64,000 bases of DNA from Streptomyces antimicrobicus (GCF_020532625.1 NZ_JAJAUY010000012.1:1-64000), one strand, 5' to 3'; counted from the stretch's first letter, positions 43,106 through 51,968 are shown. Notes: a model not told the origin generated them from the sequence alone. Program-made: numbers and translations.

Positions 43106-44835
43106 GCGTCGTCCTCCCCCAGGGCTCCGGCGGGGCGGCGTACGAGGAAGGGGCCGAGGGCGAGGGCGTCCAGGGGCAGCCGGTGGAACGTCGCGAGGGC
43201 GTCGCGGGGGCTGCACACGACCGGCTCGTCCCGCCCGTTGAAGGAGGTGTTCATGATGACGGCGGTGCCGGTGTGACGGCCGACCTCGCCGATGAGTCGG
43301 TGGTAGAGCGGGTCCACGGCGGCGGAGACGGTCTGCGGGCGCGTGGTGCGGTCGCTGTGGACGACCGCCGGCATGGCCGCCGCCCCGGCCTCGGTCACCG
43401 GCGTGGTGACGATCATGTACGGCAGCGGGGTGGCGGTCCCGACGAGGGACTCGGCGACCTCCTCCTGCATGCTGGGCGCGAACGGGCGCCAGGCCTCGCG
43501 GTCCTTGATGCGGATGTTGACCCGGTCACGGGTGGACTCGGGGTCCGGTACGGCGACCAGGCTGCGGTGGCCCAGCGCCCGGGGGCCGCCCTCGGCCCGG
43601 CCCTGGAACCATCCCGCCACCCCGCCTGCGGCGAGCACCTCGGCGGTGGCGGCGGCGATGTCGGCGGGCTCGGTCCAGGCGGTCCCGGTGGCCCGCAGCA
43701 CCTGGCGGATCTCGTCGGCGGACCACTGCGGTCCCCAGGCCACCGAGCCGGTCATGGGCCGGATCCGGTCGCCCTCCTGGGCGGCGACCCAGACCGCGGC
43801 GCCGAGCGAGACGCCCTGGTCGCCGGCGAGAGGCTGGACGAAGAGGTCCTGGACCTCGGGCATGCGCAGGATCTTGCCGTTGAGGGTGGCGTTGAAGCCG
43901 ACCCCGCCGGCGATCATGAGGGTGGTCTCGCCGGTCTCCCGGAGCAGCCCGCGGACCAGGCCCATGACCGCCTGTTCCAGGGCGGCCTGTGCGGTGGCGG
44001 CGACGTCGCGGTAGGCGAACGGGTCCCGGTCGGTGACCTTGGTGTAGCGGCCGGTCGCCGGGTCGAAGCGGCGTACCGTGCGGTTGGGGGCGTCGGGGAG
44101 GGTCTTCTCCAGGTGCTCCAGCCAGTACCGGATGGTGGCCGTCTCCTCGTCCGTGCTGCCGGTCGAGCGCAGGGCGGGCGGGACGACGCCGATGGTGAAG
44201 TCCTCGGCGGCGAAGTCGAAGGCGCCGCCGAAGGTGAGGTCGCCCGGCGTGCCGTAGGAGGCCAGGCCCATCATCTTGCCGGCGTTGTCTGCGCCGAGGC
44301 CGGCGTAGGCGCACACGGCGGCGTAGAAGTAGCCGAGGGACCAGCCGGGGGTGTGGGAGCGCAGGGTCTTGATCCGGCCGTCGATGCCGACGGCGAGGGT
44401 GGTGCTCTCGTTCTCGCCCTGGCCGTCCAGGACCAGGATGGCGCCGCGGTCGCGTCCGGAGAGGAGGTAGGCGCTGGCGGCGTGGGCGGTGTGGTGGCCC
44501 ACGAACGTCAGCCGGGGGTCCCGGTGGCGCGGGAAGAGGGCCTTGGGCAGGAGGTGTTCGAGGGCGTCGGCGTCGCTGGCGAACCAGTCCAGGCCGCGGT
44601 CCGCGAAGAGGGTGGGCAGGTCCCACCCGTGGGCGACCACGTCGATGTCGTCCAGGGTGAGACCGCCCTCCGCGAGGCAGTAGGCGGCGGCGTTCAGGGG
44701 CGCCTCCCCGTAGGCGTGCTTGTGGCGGGTGAAGCGTTCCTCCTCGGCGAGGGCGATGACTTCGCCGTCCACGACGAGGCAGGCAGCACCGTCGTGGCTG
44801 GCGCCGGGCCAGCCGTTGACTCCGAGCACACGCAT
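43102..44835 (-). CDS. stnQ: O-carbamoyltransferase (NodU/TobZ/CmcH family)
   Basis: A 577-residue carbamoyltransferase of normal family length. The N-terminal Kae1-like domain carries GVNGWPGASHDGAACL (about 5-20) and the metal-binding HHTAHAAS (about 113-120); the C-terminal YrdC-like part has GWFQGRAEGGPRALGHRS and NTSFN, typical for the family. It makes carbamoyl-AMP from carbamoyl phosphate and ATP and transfers the carbamoyl group to a sugar hydroxyl, here by inference the gulosamine of streptothricin (the StnQ step). GGGGA is 6 bases before the ATG, 70 bp after the regulator gene. Confidence 0.92.
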   Translation of the reverse strand: MRVLGVNGWPGASHDGAACLVVDGEVIALAEEERFTRHKHAYGEAPLNAAAYCLAEGGLTLDDIDVVAHGWDLPTLFADRGLDWFASDADALEHLLPKALFPRHRDPRLTFVGHHTAHAASAYLLSGRDRGAILVLDGQGENESTTLAVGIDGRIKTLRSHTPGWSLGYFYAAVCAYAGLGADNAGKMMGLASYGTPGDLTFGGAFDFAAEDFTIGVVPPALRSTGSTDEETATIRYWLEHLEKTLPDAPNRTVRRFDPATGRYTKVTDRDPFAYRDVAATAQAALEQAVMGLVRGLLRETGETTLMIAGGVGFNATLNGKILRMPEVQDLFVQPLAGDQGVSLGAAVWVAAQEGDRIRPMTGSVAWGPQWSADEIRQVLRATGTAWTEPADIAAATAEVLAAGGVAGWFQGRAEGGPRALGHRSLVAVPDPESTRDRVNIRIKDREAWRPFAPSMQEEVAESLVGTATPLPYMIVTTPVTEAGAAAMPAVVHSDRTTRPQTVSAAVDPLYHRLIGEVGRHTGTAVIMNTSFNGRDEPVVCSPRDALATFHRLPLDALALGPFLVRRPAGALGEDDA

Positions 44836-44905
44836 GGTCAGTCCCCAAGGGTCGGTCGTCGGTATCTGCCGGTTCCGCCTCGGGCCCAGGCCGCTCGGCG
44901 TCCGG

Positions 44906-45883
44906 TCACGCCAACGGATCTTGTCGGTCCGCGGGGTTGTACACGACCTGGGAGTTTGTGCGGAGATCCGCGGCGAAGATCGCGGAGGCCGCCTTCAGCA
45001 CCGCGTTGGCGTGGCGCAGCTCCTCGACCTCGCTGCGCAGGCGGCGCAGCTCGGCCCGCTCGTCGGCGCTCAGCGCGTCGGCGGTCGACCCGTCGGCGGC
45101 GAAGCGGGGGCCGGCCGGTCCGACGAGGCCGGCGGGTCCGCCGGGGGCGCCGGGGGCGCCCGGGCGGGAGGCGGCGGGGGTCGTACGGGGCCCCGTGGTC
45201 TTCGCCGTTCCCGAGGTCTTCGCCGTCCCCGGGGTCCGCGGAGTCCCCGCCGACCCCGCCGTCCGCGCCGTTCCCGGGGACGCGGGGTGCGCCGAGGGTG
45301 CGGAGGGCGCCGCAGGCGCGGCAGGCGCAGCCGACACGGGAGGTGCGGAAGGTGCGGAATACGCAGCGGCGGTACGGGTCACCGCCCCCGACCCGGTGAC
45401 CAGGCCGAAACCGTCCCGCCCGGCGCGGGCACCCCTGGCCGTCGCGTCCCGCCCGGCCCGGGCACCCGAAGCGCCCCGGGCACCCGAAGCGCCCGGGTCA
45501 CCGCCCGAGCGGCCGCTGCGGAGCGCCGCCCCGCCCGTGGGGCGGTGGTCGGCGGTCGGCTGGGGCGGGACCAGGCCGGGGACGCGCGGCTGGCCCCGGG
45601 CGGGGGACTCGCGTCCCTCCAGTTCGCTGCCGAGGCGGTACCAGCGGCGGGTCCACGCCTCCGGGTCGCCGCCGCAGGCCGCGACGTAGGCGAGCGTCAC
45701 CTTCAACGAGGGCTTGTGCAGGCCGCGCGCCGCCTCGGCGAGCGTGGCGACGGAGTAGTGGGCACGTTCGGCCATGGCCCGGTACGAGGGATTCCCGGCC
45801 TGTTTGCGTAGTCCGCGCAGTTCGTGGGCGAATAACTCCAGCGGTCCGGCTGTGGGGTCCAAGAACCGCTCTGGCCTGGGCAT
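44906..45883 (-). CDS. HTH regulator with C-terminal IS3 OrfA-like coiled coil and a TTA codon
   Basis: A 325-residue protein. Residues about 15-80 are an XRE/HTH_31-type helix-turn-helix (FAHELRGLRKQAGNPSYRAMAERAHYS, TLAEAARGLHKPSLKVTLAYVAACGG). The middle (about 100-255) is Ala/Pro/Gly-rich, probably disordered. Residues about 270-305 (ADERAELRRLRSEVEELR, ANAVLKAASAIFAADL) resemble the leucine-zipper region of IS3 OrfA and would dimerise. The ATG at 45883 has GGGGAG 7 bases upstream. Leucine 17 is a TTA codon (45833-45835), read only by the bldA tRNA. It is divergent from the aminomutase and the likely pathway regulator. Confidence 0.82.
   Translation of the reverse strand: MPRPERFLDPTAGPLELFAHELRGLRKQAGNPSYRAMAERAHYSVATLAEAARGLHKPSLKVTLAYVAACGGDPEAWTRRWYRLGSELEGRESPARGQPRVPGLVPPQPTADHRPTGGAALRSGRSGGDPGASGARGASGARAGRDATARGARAGRDGFGLVTGSGAVTRTAAAYSAPSAPPVSAAPAAPAAPSAPSAHPASPGTARTAGSAGTPRTPGTAKTSGTAKTTGPRTTPAASRPGAPGAPGGPAGLVGPAGPRFAADGSTADALSADERAELRRLRSEVEELRHANAVLKAASAIFAADLRTNSQVVYNPADRQDPLA
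44936..44942. promoter_or_regulatory. GTTGTAC site upstream of the carbamoyltransferase gene
   Basis: An inverted copy of the GTACAAC motif lies in the last codons of the regulator gene, 100 bp before the carbamoyltransferase start. It may be a chance match or an extra operator for the leftward operon. Confidence 0.35.
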
Positions 45884-46285
45884 GCTTCTCCCCTGGTGAT
45901 CGATTTCGTGTCGAGCGAGCGCATGTTCCGTCGTGCCGTACAACCTGGTCAGGGCGCACAGTCGGGTGAATGCGTCCGACCGGAGCCCCCGAAGGCGACC
46001 GGAAGCGCGCGCACCGGATCTCTCGGACATTGGTACATGCCGCTGACATATCGATCAATCGTCAGCTGACGGATCCGGCCACTTCCCTCGCGGGTCGTCC
46101 GATTACGCCTCCCCGTCCCGGACCTGCCGGACCGCGTACAACTCTCCGCCTTCGGCGGCGGGTTGTACAGGGGCGACCGCCGGTAGCGCCCCGTACAACC
46201 TGCCCTCGTGTACAACGCCGGGCCTCTGCAAGATCGGTTGCTGTCAGGCGATACGGCCGAAACCGACGGATTGGGTGGCGGGTTG
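45884..46285. promoter_or_regulatory. Divergent control region with GTACAAC operator array
   Basis: A 402 bp gap between the regulator and the aminomutase. GTACAAC occurs at 45938-45944, 46136-46142, 46193-46199 and 46210-46216, and inverted as GTTGTAC at 46162-46168. Sites 46136 and 46162 form an inverted pair flanking a CCGCC-TTC-GGCGG hairpin. A perfect palindrome CGTCAGCTGACG lies at 46060-46071, in a locally AT-rich stretch (ATATCGATCAAT) that is a good place for promoter boxes. This is the probable switch of the whole cluster. Confidence 0.75.
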
Positions 46286-47677
46286 GTGGACACAGCACGC
46301 AGCCAGACGGACTCAGCAGCTCTCGAAGCCGTGTACACGTACCGGAGCCGTCCGCTCGTGGAACCCGACTTCAGGCGCTTCCCCGGGTGGCGCGAGGTCA
46401 CCGAGGCCGAGTGGGCCGATCCGCAGTGGCAGCGCGCCCACTGCGTCAAGGACGCGAGGGGACTGCGCGCGGTCGTCGGCGACCTGCTCGACGAGGAGTT
46501 CTACGAGGACTGGGAACAGGACCGGTTGCACCGCGCCACCATGTCGGTGCTGCTGCCGCCCCAGATGATCAACACCATGGCGCCGGAGGCCTCGGCGGCC
46601 CGCCCCGGCGAGCTCACCAAGGCCTTCTACGACGACCCGGTGCGGCGGTACATGCTGCCGGTGTTCTCCGACCGGCACCCGCACTGGCCCTCGCACCCGA
46701 TGGCCAGCCGCGACTCGCTGCACGAGCAGGAGATGTGGGTGGTGGAGGGGCTCACCCACCGCTACCCGACGAAGGTGCTGGCGGAGCTGCTCTCCACCTG
46801 CCCCCAGTACTGCGGGCACTGCACCCGGATGGACCTCGTGGGCACCTCCACCCCGCAGGTCGCCAAGAACAAGCTCCGGCTCAAGCCGGCCGACCGGGCG
46901 GAGCAGATCCTCGCCCACCTGCGCGCCTCCCCCGGCATCCGGGACGTGGTGGTCTCCGGCGGCGACCTGGCGAACATGCCCTGGCCGCGGCTGGAACGCT
47001 TCGTGGACGCGCTCCTCGGCATCGACTCGGTCCGTGACATCCGGCTGGCCAGCAAGGGCCTGATCGGCCTGCCCCAGCACTGGAACTCCGACGCGGTGCT
47101 GCGCGGCGTCGAGCGGATCGCCCGCAAGGCCCGCTCCCGCGGGGTGCGGGTCGCCCTGCACACCCACGCCAACGCCGCCCAGCAGGTCACACCCGGGGTG
47201 GCGCGGGCGGCGTGGGCCCTGCTGAACGCCGGTCTGCACGACGTGCGCAACCAGGGCGTGCTGATGCGCGGGGTGAACGACAGCGCGCACGACCTGCTCG
47301 ACCTGTGCTTCGCCCTGTCCGACCACGCCGGGATCACTCCGTACTACTTCTACATGTGCGACATGATCCCGAACGCCGAGCACTGGCGGGTGCCGCTGCA
47401 CAGCGCTCAGTTGATCCAGCGTCAGATCATGGGCTATCTCCCGGGGTTCGCCACCCCGCGCATCGTGTGCGACGTCCCCATGGCCGGCAAGCGGTGGGTG
47501 GACCAGGCCGACGCCTACGACCGCGAGCTCGGGGTGTCGCACTGGAGCAAGAGCTATCTCACCCCGCTGGAGGCGGCGGACCCGGACGCCCACAGCGGCT
47601 CGTACCACTACTACGACCCGATCGACACGCTCCCGCTCTCCGGGCAGCGCTGGTGGCGGGAAACCCGTCAGGGGTAG
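46286..47677 (+). CDS. kamA: Lysine 2,3-aminomutase (radical SAM, PLP)
   Basis: A 463-residue aminomutase. The radical-SAM cluster motif CPQYCGHC places Cys at about 172, 176 and 179, and the PLP lysine is in AGKRWVDQ (about 402). RDVVVSGGDLANMP is the SAM-binding GGD region. It converts L-lysine to L-beta-lysine, the side-chain unit of streptothricins. The start is uncertain: GTG at 46286 leaves the GTACAAC array upstream, while a GTG at 46208 would overlap two operator sites and lacks a ribosome binding site. It is the first gene of the rightward arm. Confidence 0.93.
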   Translation: MDTARSQTDSAALEAVYTYRSRPLVEPDFRRFPGWREVTEAEWADPQWQRAHCVKDARGLRAVVGDLLDEEFYEDWEQDRLHRATMSVLLPPQMINTMAPEASAARPGELTKAFYDDPVRRYMLPVFSDRHPHWPSHPMASRDSLHEQEMWVVEGLTHRYPTKVLAELLSTCPQYCGHCTRMDLVGTSTPQVAKNKLRLKPADRAEQILAHLRASPGIRDVVVSGGDLANMPWPRLERFVDALLGIDSVRDIRLASKGLIGLPQHWNSDAVLRGVERIARKARSRGVRVALHTHANAAQQVTPGVARAAWALLNAGLHDVRNQGVLMRGVNDSAHDLLDLCFALSDHAGITPYYFYMCDMIPNAEHWRVPLHSAQLIQRQIMGYLPGFATPRIVCDVPMAGKRWVDQADAYDRELGVSHWSKSYLTPLEAADPDAHSGSYHYYDPIDTLPLSGQRWWRETRQG

Positions 47678-47698
47678 AGAAGGGACAGTTGCACAGCC

Positions 47699-48859
47699 AT
47701 GAGCAGTCTCCGTCCACGGCGTGAAGACCCTCCGGTGCTGGAGGAGTGGTACCGCCGGCACCTGGGCCCGGACATCCACGACATCAGCTCCAGCGGCGTC
47801 CACCCGTACACCTTCGCCGAGATACGCGACCTGTGCCGGATACCGGCCTCGGACCTCGACGCGGTCGTCATGGACGACAGCGTCTCGCAGGGCGGCGCCG
47901 GCATCCGGCAGGCCGTGGCCGACCGGTACGCCGGCGGCGACGCCGACCGGGTGCTGGTCACCCACGGCTCCAGCGAGGCCATCGCGCTGACGCTGAGCAC
48001 CCTGCTGCACCCGGGCGACCGGGTGGTGGTCCAGGAGGGCATCTACCATTCGCTGGGCCACTACCCGAGGGCTGCGGGCTGCGACGTCGTCACCCTCCCG
48101 CTGGCGGCGGTGCGCGACGGCGAGATCGACCCGGAGGTGCTGACCGCCCTGGTCACCCCCGGCACCGCGGCCGTCGTCGTCAACTTCCCGCACAACCCCA
48201 CCGGGGTCACCCTGTCGCCCCAGGGCCTGAAGGCGCTGACCGAGCGGGCCGCGGTCACCGGTGCCGCGCTCGTGTGGGACGCGGCCACCGCCGAGATCGC
48301 CCACCGCTGGGAGGTGCTGCCCGATCCCGGGGCGGACGGCGGGGACACCGTGTCGTACGGAACGTTCTCGAAGACGTTCGGGCTGCCCGGGCTGCGGGTG
48401 GGCTGGGCCGTCGCCCCGAAGGACCTGCTCACGGCCACCTTCCCGCTGCGCGACCGGACCACGCTGTTCCTGTCGCCGCTGGTCGAGCTGGTCGCGGAGC
48501 GGGCCATGCGCCACGCCGACGCGCTGATCGCCCCGCGGGCGGCCGAGGCCCGCCGCAACCTCGCGTACCTGACGCAGTGGATGGCCGAGCACGAGGACTT
48601 GGTCCGCTGGACCCCGCCGGAGGGCGGGGTGTGCGCGCTGCCGGTCTTCCGCGAGCTGGAGCGGGCGGGGAGCGGACCGGAGGCGGTGGAGCGGTTCTGC
48701 CTGGAACTGCTGGCCCGGCACCGCACCTTGCTGGTCCCGGGGACGGCGTTCGGCGCGCCGCACGGGGCGCGGCTCGGCTTCGGCGGCCCGGAGGACAGCT
48801 TCCGGGCGGGGCTGGCGGGGCTGTCGCAGTTCCTGCGGGCGCGGGGGGCGGGGCGGTGA
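47699..48859 (+). CDS. sttN: PLP-dependent capreomycidine-type cyclase (VioD/SttN/OrfR-like)
   Basis: A 386-residue fold-type I PLP enzyme in the aminotransferase class I/II fold. It has the N-terminal SSSGVHPYTFAEIR, the NFPHNPTG motif (about 165), the Asp in LVWDAATAEI and the PLP lysine in GTFSKTFGLPGLR (K225). Next to an arginine hydroxylase this fits VioD/SttN, which eliminates the beta-hydroxyl of hydroxyarginine and closes the cyclic guanidine. For streptothricin the product would be the 4-hydroxycapreomycidine precursor of streptolidine. AAGGGA lies 13 bases before the ATG; the stop overlaps the next start (GTGA). Confidence 0.9.
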   Translation: MSSLRPRREDPPVLEEWYRRHLGPDIHDISSSGVHPYTFAEIRDLCRIPASDLDAVVMDDSVSQGGAGIRQAVADRYAGGDADRVLVTHGSSEAIALTLSTLLHPGDRVVVQEGIYHSLGHYPRAAGCDVVTLPLAAVRDGEIDPEVLTALVTPGTAAVVVNFPHNPTGVTLSPQGLKALTERAAVTGAALVWDAATAEIAHRWEVLPDPGADGGDTVSYGTFSKTFGLPGLRVGWAVAPKDLLTATFPLRDRTTLFLSPLVELVAERAMRHADALIAPRAAEARRNLAYLTQWMAEHEDLVRWTPPEGGVCALPVFRELERAGSGPEAVERFCLELLARHRTLLVPGTAFGAPHGARLGFGGPEDSFRAGLAGLSQFLRARGAGR

Positions 48860-50835
48860 CCGCCCCGACGGCAGCCGCCACGGCGTCCGCCCCGGACCGC
48901 GGGGCCGTCGCCCCGGGGACCGGGCCGGGGACGCGCCCGGATGCCGGGTCCGCGCCCGGGCCGGACGTGCTCGACCTGTGGGACCGGTCGGTCCGGGCCC
49001 ACGGCGACCGGCCCGCGCTGGTGACCCCGCACCGGGTGCTGGCGTACCGGGAGGCGGACCGGCTCACCGACGCGTGGGCCGCCGCCCTGGCCGAACGGGG
49101 CGCCGGGCCGGGCCGGTTGGTGGGCCTGGCATTCGGCGACCCGGCCCGCACCGTGCTCGGGATGCTCGCGGCGCTGAAGGCCGGGGCGGGCTTCACCGTC
49201 CTGGACGACCGCCTTCCGCCCGCCGCCCGGGCGGCGCTCGTACGGCGTACGGCTGCGGCGGTGTGGCTGGGAGACGGCGGGCACGCGCCCGCCGGGGCGT
49301 TCGTGCCCCCGGCGGACCCCGACGGCGACCCGGGCGGGGCGACGGCCGCCCGGCCCGCACCGCAGGCCCGCGGCTGCGACGTGGCGTACGTGCTGTTCAC
49401 CTCCGGCTCGACCGGGCAGCCCAAGGGCACCGTCGTGGAACGCGACGCGCTGGGCCGGTTCGCGGTCGCCGTGGCCGAGCGGCTGGAGCTGACGGCGGAC
49501 GACCGCTGGCTCCAGGTGGCGTCGCTGGGCTTCGACGTGCTGATCGAGGAGGTCTTCCCGGCGTTCGCCGCCGGCGCGGCCGTCGTGTGCCGGCGCGACA
49601 CCCTGGCCCTGGACGCCGAGGAGCTCCACATCACCCTGGCCCGGACCCGGACCACGGTGGTGGAACTGTCCACGCAGTACTGGCTGGAGTACGCCCGCTG
49701 GCTGGCCGCGGCCGACGCGACCACCCCGGCCGGGCTGCGCACGGTGGTCGTGGGCGGCGAGCGGATGGATCCGCGGCCCTACCGGCAGTGGCAGGCGCGG
49801 CAGCCCGCCGCCCTCGCCCATGTCTACGGGCTCACCGAGTGCACCGTCAGCTCCACCTTCTACACCGGACTGCTGCCCGCGGACGCCGCGGAGGTGCCGC
49901 TCGGCACTCCCCTGCGGGACGTGGAGATCAGCATCCGGCGGGACGGCCGGCCGGTGCCCGACGGCGAGACCGGGGAGATCCACATCGGTGGTCCGCTGCT
50001 CGCCCGGGGCTTCCTGGACGACGACGCCGCGACCGCCCGGCGCTTCGTACCCGATCCGTACGCCGCCGGGCCCGGCGCCCGGGTGTACGTGACGGGCGAC
50101 CTCGGCCGGATCGACGCCGAGGGCCGGCTCGTCTTCCTCGGGCGGGTCGACGACCAGGTGAAGATCCGCGGCCACCGGCTGGAGCCGGCCCGGGTGGAGC
50201 GCGCCCTGTGCGAGACGCCCGGCGTCGGGCAGGCCGTGGTGTTCCCCGATCCCGCCACCGGCACCGCGCTGTGGGCGTTCACCGTGCCGGCCGATCCGGC
50301 GCTGGCGCCGCTGCCCGGCGAGGCCGTACGGCTGACGGGTGGCGACCGGGACGCGCTGGTGGCGGCGCTGGCGGCGCAGTTGCCGGACTGGGCGGTGCCG
50401 CGGGTGCTGTACCGGGTGGCCGTGCTGCCGAAGAACCCGCACGGCAAGATCGACAAGCGGCTGCTGGCCGCGTGGGCGGCCGCCCCGGAGGGACCCGGGG
50501 GCGACGCCCCCGGGGCGGGCCGCGGGACGGGCCCCGCTGACGGCCCCGGGACGGGCCCCGCCGCCGCTCCCGGAGCGGACCCCGCCGACGCTCCCGGGGA
50601 GCCGCTCGCCACCGTGCTGGGCCTCTTCCGCGAGGTCCTCGGCGCACCGGGGCTCGGCCCCGACGACAACTTCTTCGACCACGGCGGACAGTCCCTGCTC
50701 GCCATGCGCCTGCTCGCGCGGCTGCGCGAGTCCCGTCCGGCCGCGGCCGGGCTGCGCGCGAGCGCCCTGTTCGCCGCGCCCACCCCCCGGCTGCTCGCCG
50801 AAGCGCTCGCCGATCGCGGGACGACCGGTCCCTGA
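48856..50835 (+). CDS. NRPS A-T didomain
   Basis: A 659-residue protein: adenylation domain (about 40-540) with A3 LFTSGSTGQPKG (about 180), the A4 region SLGFDVLIEEVFPAF retaining the Asp that contacts an alpha-amino group, A5 YGLTECT and the A10 lysine NPHGKIDKR. A Gly/Pro/Ala repeat linker (about 545-575) follows, then a carrier domain with Ser in DNFFDHGGQSLLAMR (about 613). It differs from the two stand-alone beta-lysine A proteins. Its place between cyclase and dioxygenase suggests activation of arginine or a streptolidine precursor; this is inference. Confidence 0.88.
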   Translation: MTAPTAAATASAPDRGAVAPGTGPGTRPDAGSAPGPDVLDLWDRSVRAHGDRPALVTPHRVLAYREADRLTDAWAAALAERGAGPGRLVGLAFGDPARTVLGMLAALKAGAGFTVLDDRLPPAARAALVRRTAAAVWLGDGGHAPAGAFVPPADPDGDPGGATAARPAPQARGCDVAYVLFTSGSTGQPKGTVVERDALGRFAVAVAERLELTADDRWLQVASLGFDVLIEEVFPAFAAGAAVVCRRDTLALDAEELHITLARTRTTVVELSTQYWLEYARWLAAADATTPAGLRTVVVGGERMDPRPYRQWQARQPAALAHVYGLTECTVSSTFYTGLLPADAAEVPLGTPLRDVEISIRRDGRPVPDGETGEIHIGGPLLARGFLDDDAATARRFVPDPYAAGPGARVYVTGDLGRIDAEGRLVFLGRVDDQVKIRGHRLEPARVERALCETPGVGQAVVFPDPATGTALWAFTVPADPALAPLPGEAVRLTGGDRDALVAALAAQLPDWAVPRVLYRVAVLPKNPHGKIDKRLLAAWAAAPEGPGGDAPGAGRGTGPADGPGTGPAAAPGADPADAPGEPLATVLGLFREVLGAPGLGPDDNFFDHGGQSLLAMRLLARLRESRPAAAGLRASALFAAPTPRLLAEALADRGTTGP

Positions 50836-50926
50836 CCACGGCGGCGTGCACCACCCGAGGGCCCGTGGCAGCGGCTGCGGCCGGCCGCGGGCAGCAACCA
50901 TCCCCGACCACTCAGCGAGAGTTGGC

Positions 50927-51961
50927 ATGTCGAACCTCACCGACCAGTCCACGCACAGCTACACCATGACGCCCGACGAGGCCCGCTCCGTCGCGGAGCT
51001 CAGCCTCGAACTGGCCGCCCGTTACCCGTCCTTCGGCGACCCCGTCCTGCTGCGCGACCTGCCGCAGCTGGCGGCGCGGCTGCCCGAGGGCGTGCGGCAC
51101 TTCCTGCGCGAGTTCAAGCTGGCCGACCGCCACGGCCACGCCCTGATCCGCGGGCACGACTTCGACCAGGAGCGCATCGGCCCCACCCCCGACCACTGGC
51201 GCGGCCGCGGCCGGCCCGGGCCCGAGTTCCCCGAGGAGCTGCTGCTGATGCTCTACGCGGCGCTGCTGGGCGAGCCGTTCGGGTGGGCCACCCAGCAGGA
51301 CGGCCACCTGGTGCACGACATCTTCCCGATCCGGGCGCACGAGAACGACCAGCTGGGGATGGGCAGCAAGGAGCTGCTGACCTGGCACACCGAGGACGCC
51401 TTCCACCCGTACCGCAGCGATTACCTGATCCTCGGGGCGCTGCGCAACCCCGACCACGTCCCGACGACGATCGGCGAGCTGGACCTGTCCTCGCTGTCCG
51501 CCGAGGACATCGACATCCTCTTCGAACCGCGCTTCCACATCGCCCCCGACGAGTCGCACCTGCCGAAGAACAACACCATCGCCTCCGAGGAGGAGGCGGC
51601 CCGCTTCGCCACCATCCAGCGCATGATCGACGAACGGCCGCTCGGCCCGCTCCTCTACGGCTCGCGCGTGGACCCGTACATGCGCCTCGACCCGTACTTC
51701 ACCTCCGTGCCGGAGGACGACCCCGAGGCCCGGCGCGCCTACGACGCGCTGTTCAAGGTGGTGGACGCGGCCATGCGGGAGGTCGTGGCGGACCAGGGCG
51801 ACGTGCTGTTCATCGACAACCACCGCGCGGTGCACGGCCGGCTGCCGTTCCGGGCGCGTTACGACGGCACCGACCGCTGGCTGAAGCGGGTGTGCGTGAC
51901 GTCGGACCTGCGGCGCTCACGGGAGATGCGGGCCACGGCGCAGACCCGGCTGCTGGGCTGA
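50927..51961 (+). CDS. sttL: Fe(II)/2-oxoglutarate arginine hydroxylase (VioC/SttL-like)
   Basis: A 344-residue clavaminate-synthase-like dioxygenase. The iron facial triad is visible as H154-x-E156 in TWHTEDAFHPYR and distal H303 in NHRAVHGR; R near 317 can bind 2-oxoglutarate. The segments GSKELLTWHTEDAFHP and GDVLFIDNHRAVHG are typical of VioC/OrfP. In streptothricin biosynthesis SttL dihydroxylates free L-arginine at C3 and C4, feeding the PLP cyclase. GAGAG lies 7 bases before the ATG. Confidence 0.92.
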   Translation: MSNLTDQSTHSYTMTPDEARSVAELSLELAARYPSFGDPVLLRDLPQLAARLPEGVRHFLREFKLADRHGHALIRGHDFDQERIGPTPDHWRGRGRPGPEFPEELLLMLYAALLGEPFGWATQQDGHLVHDIFPIRAHENDQLGMGSKELLTWHTEDAFHPYRSDYLILGALRNPDHVPTTIGELDLSSLSAEDIDILFEPRFHIAPDESHLPKNNTIASEEEAARFATIQRMIDERPLGPLLYGSRVDPYMRLDPYFTSVPEDDPEARRAYDALFKVVDAAMREVVADQGDVLFIDNHRAVHGRLPFRARYDGTDRWLKRVCVTSDLRRSREMRATAQTRLLG

Positions 51962-51968
51962 CGCGCCG

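Noticed and set aside
44906..45200. IS3-type insertion sequence remnant
   Set aside because: The OrfA-like coil lies in frame inside the regulator, with no terminal inverted repeats, OrfB or target duplication seen. It is treated as a captured domain.
43090..45399. 769-residue plus-strand open frame opposite the carbamoyltransferase and regulator
   Set aside because: Low-complexity Gly/Val/Arg-rich translation mirrors the opposite-strand carbamoyltransferase; no motif, no ribosome binding site.
46208..46285. Upstream GTG start (46208) for the aminomutase
   Set aside because: It would place two GTACAAC sites at or in the coding region and has no ribosome binding site; GTG 46286 is preferred, though with modest support.
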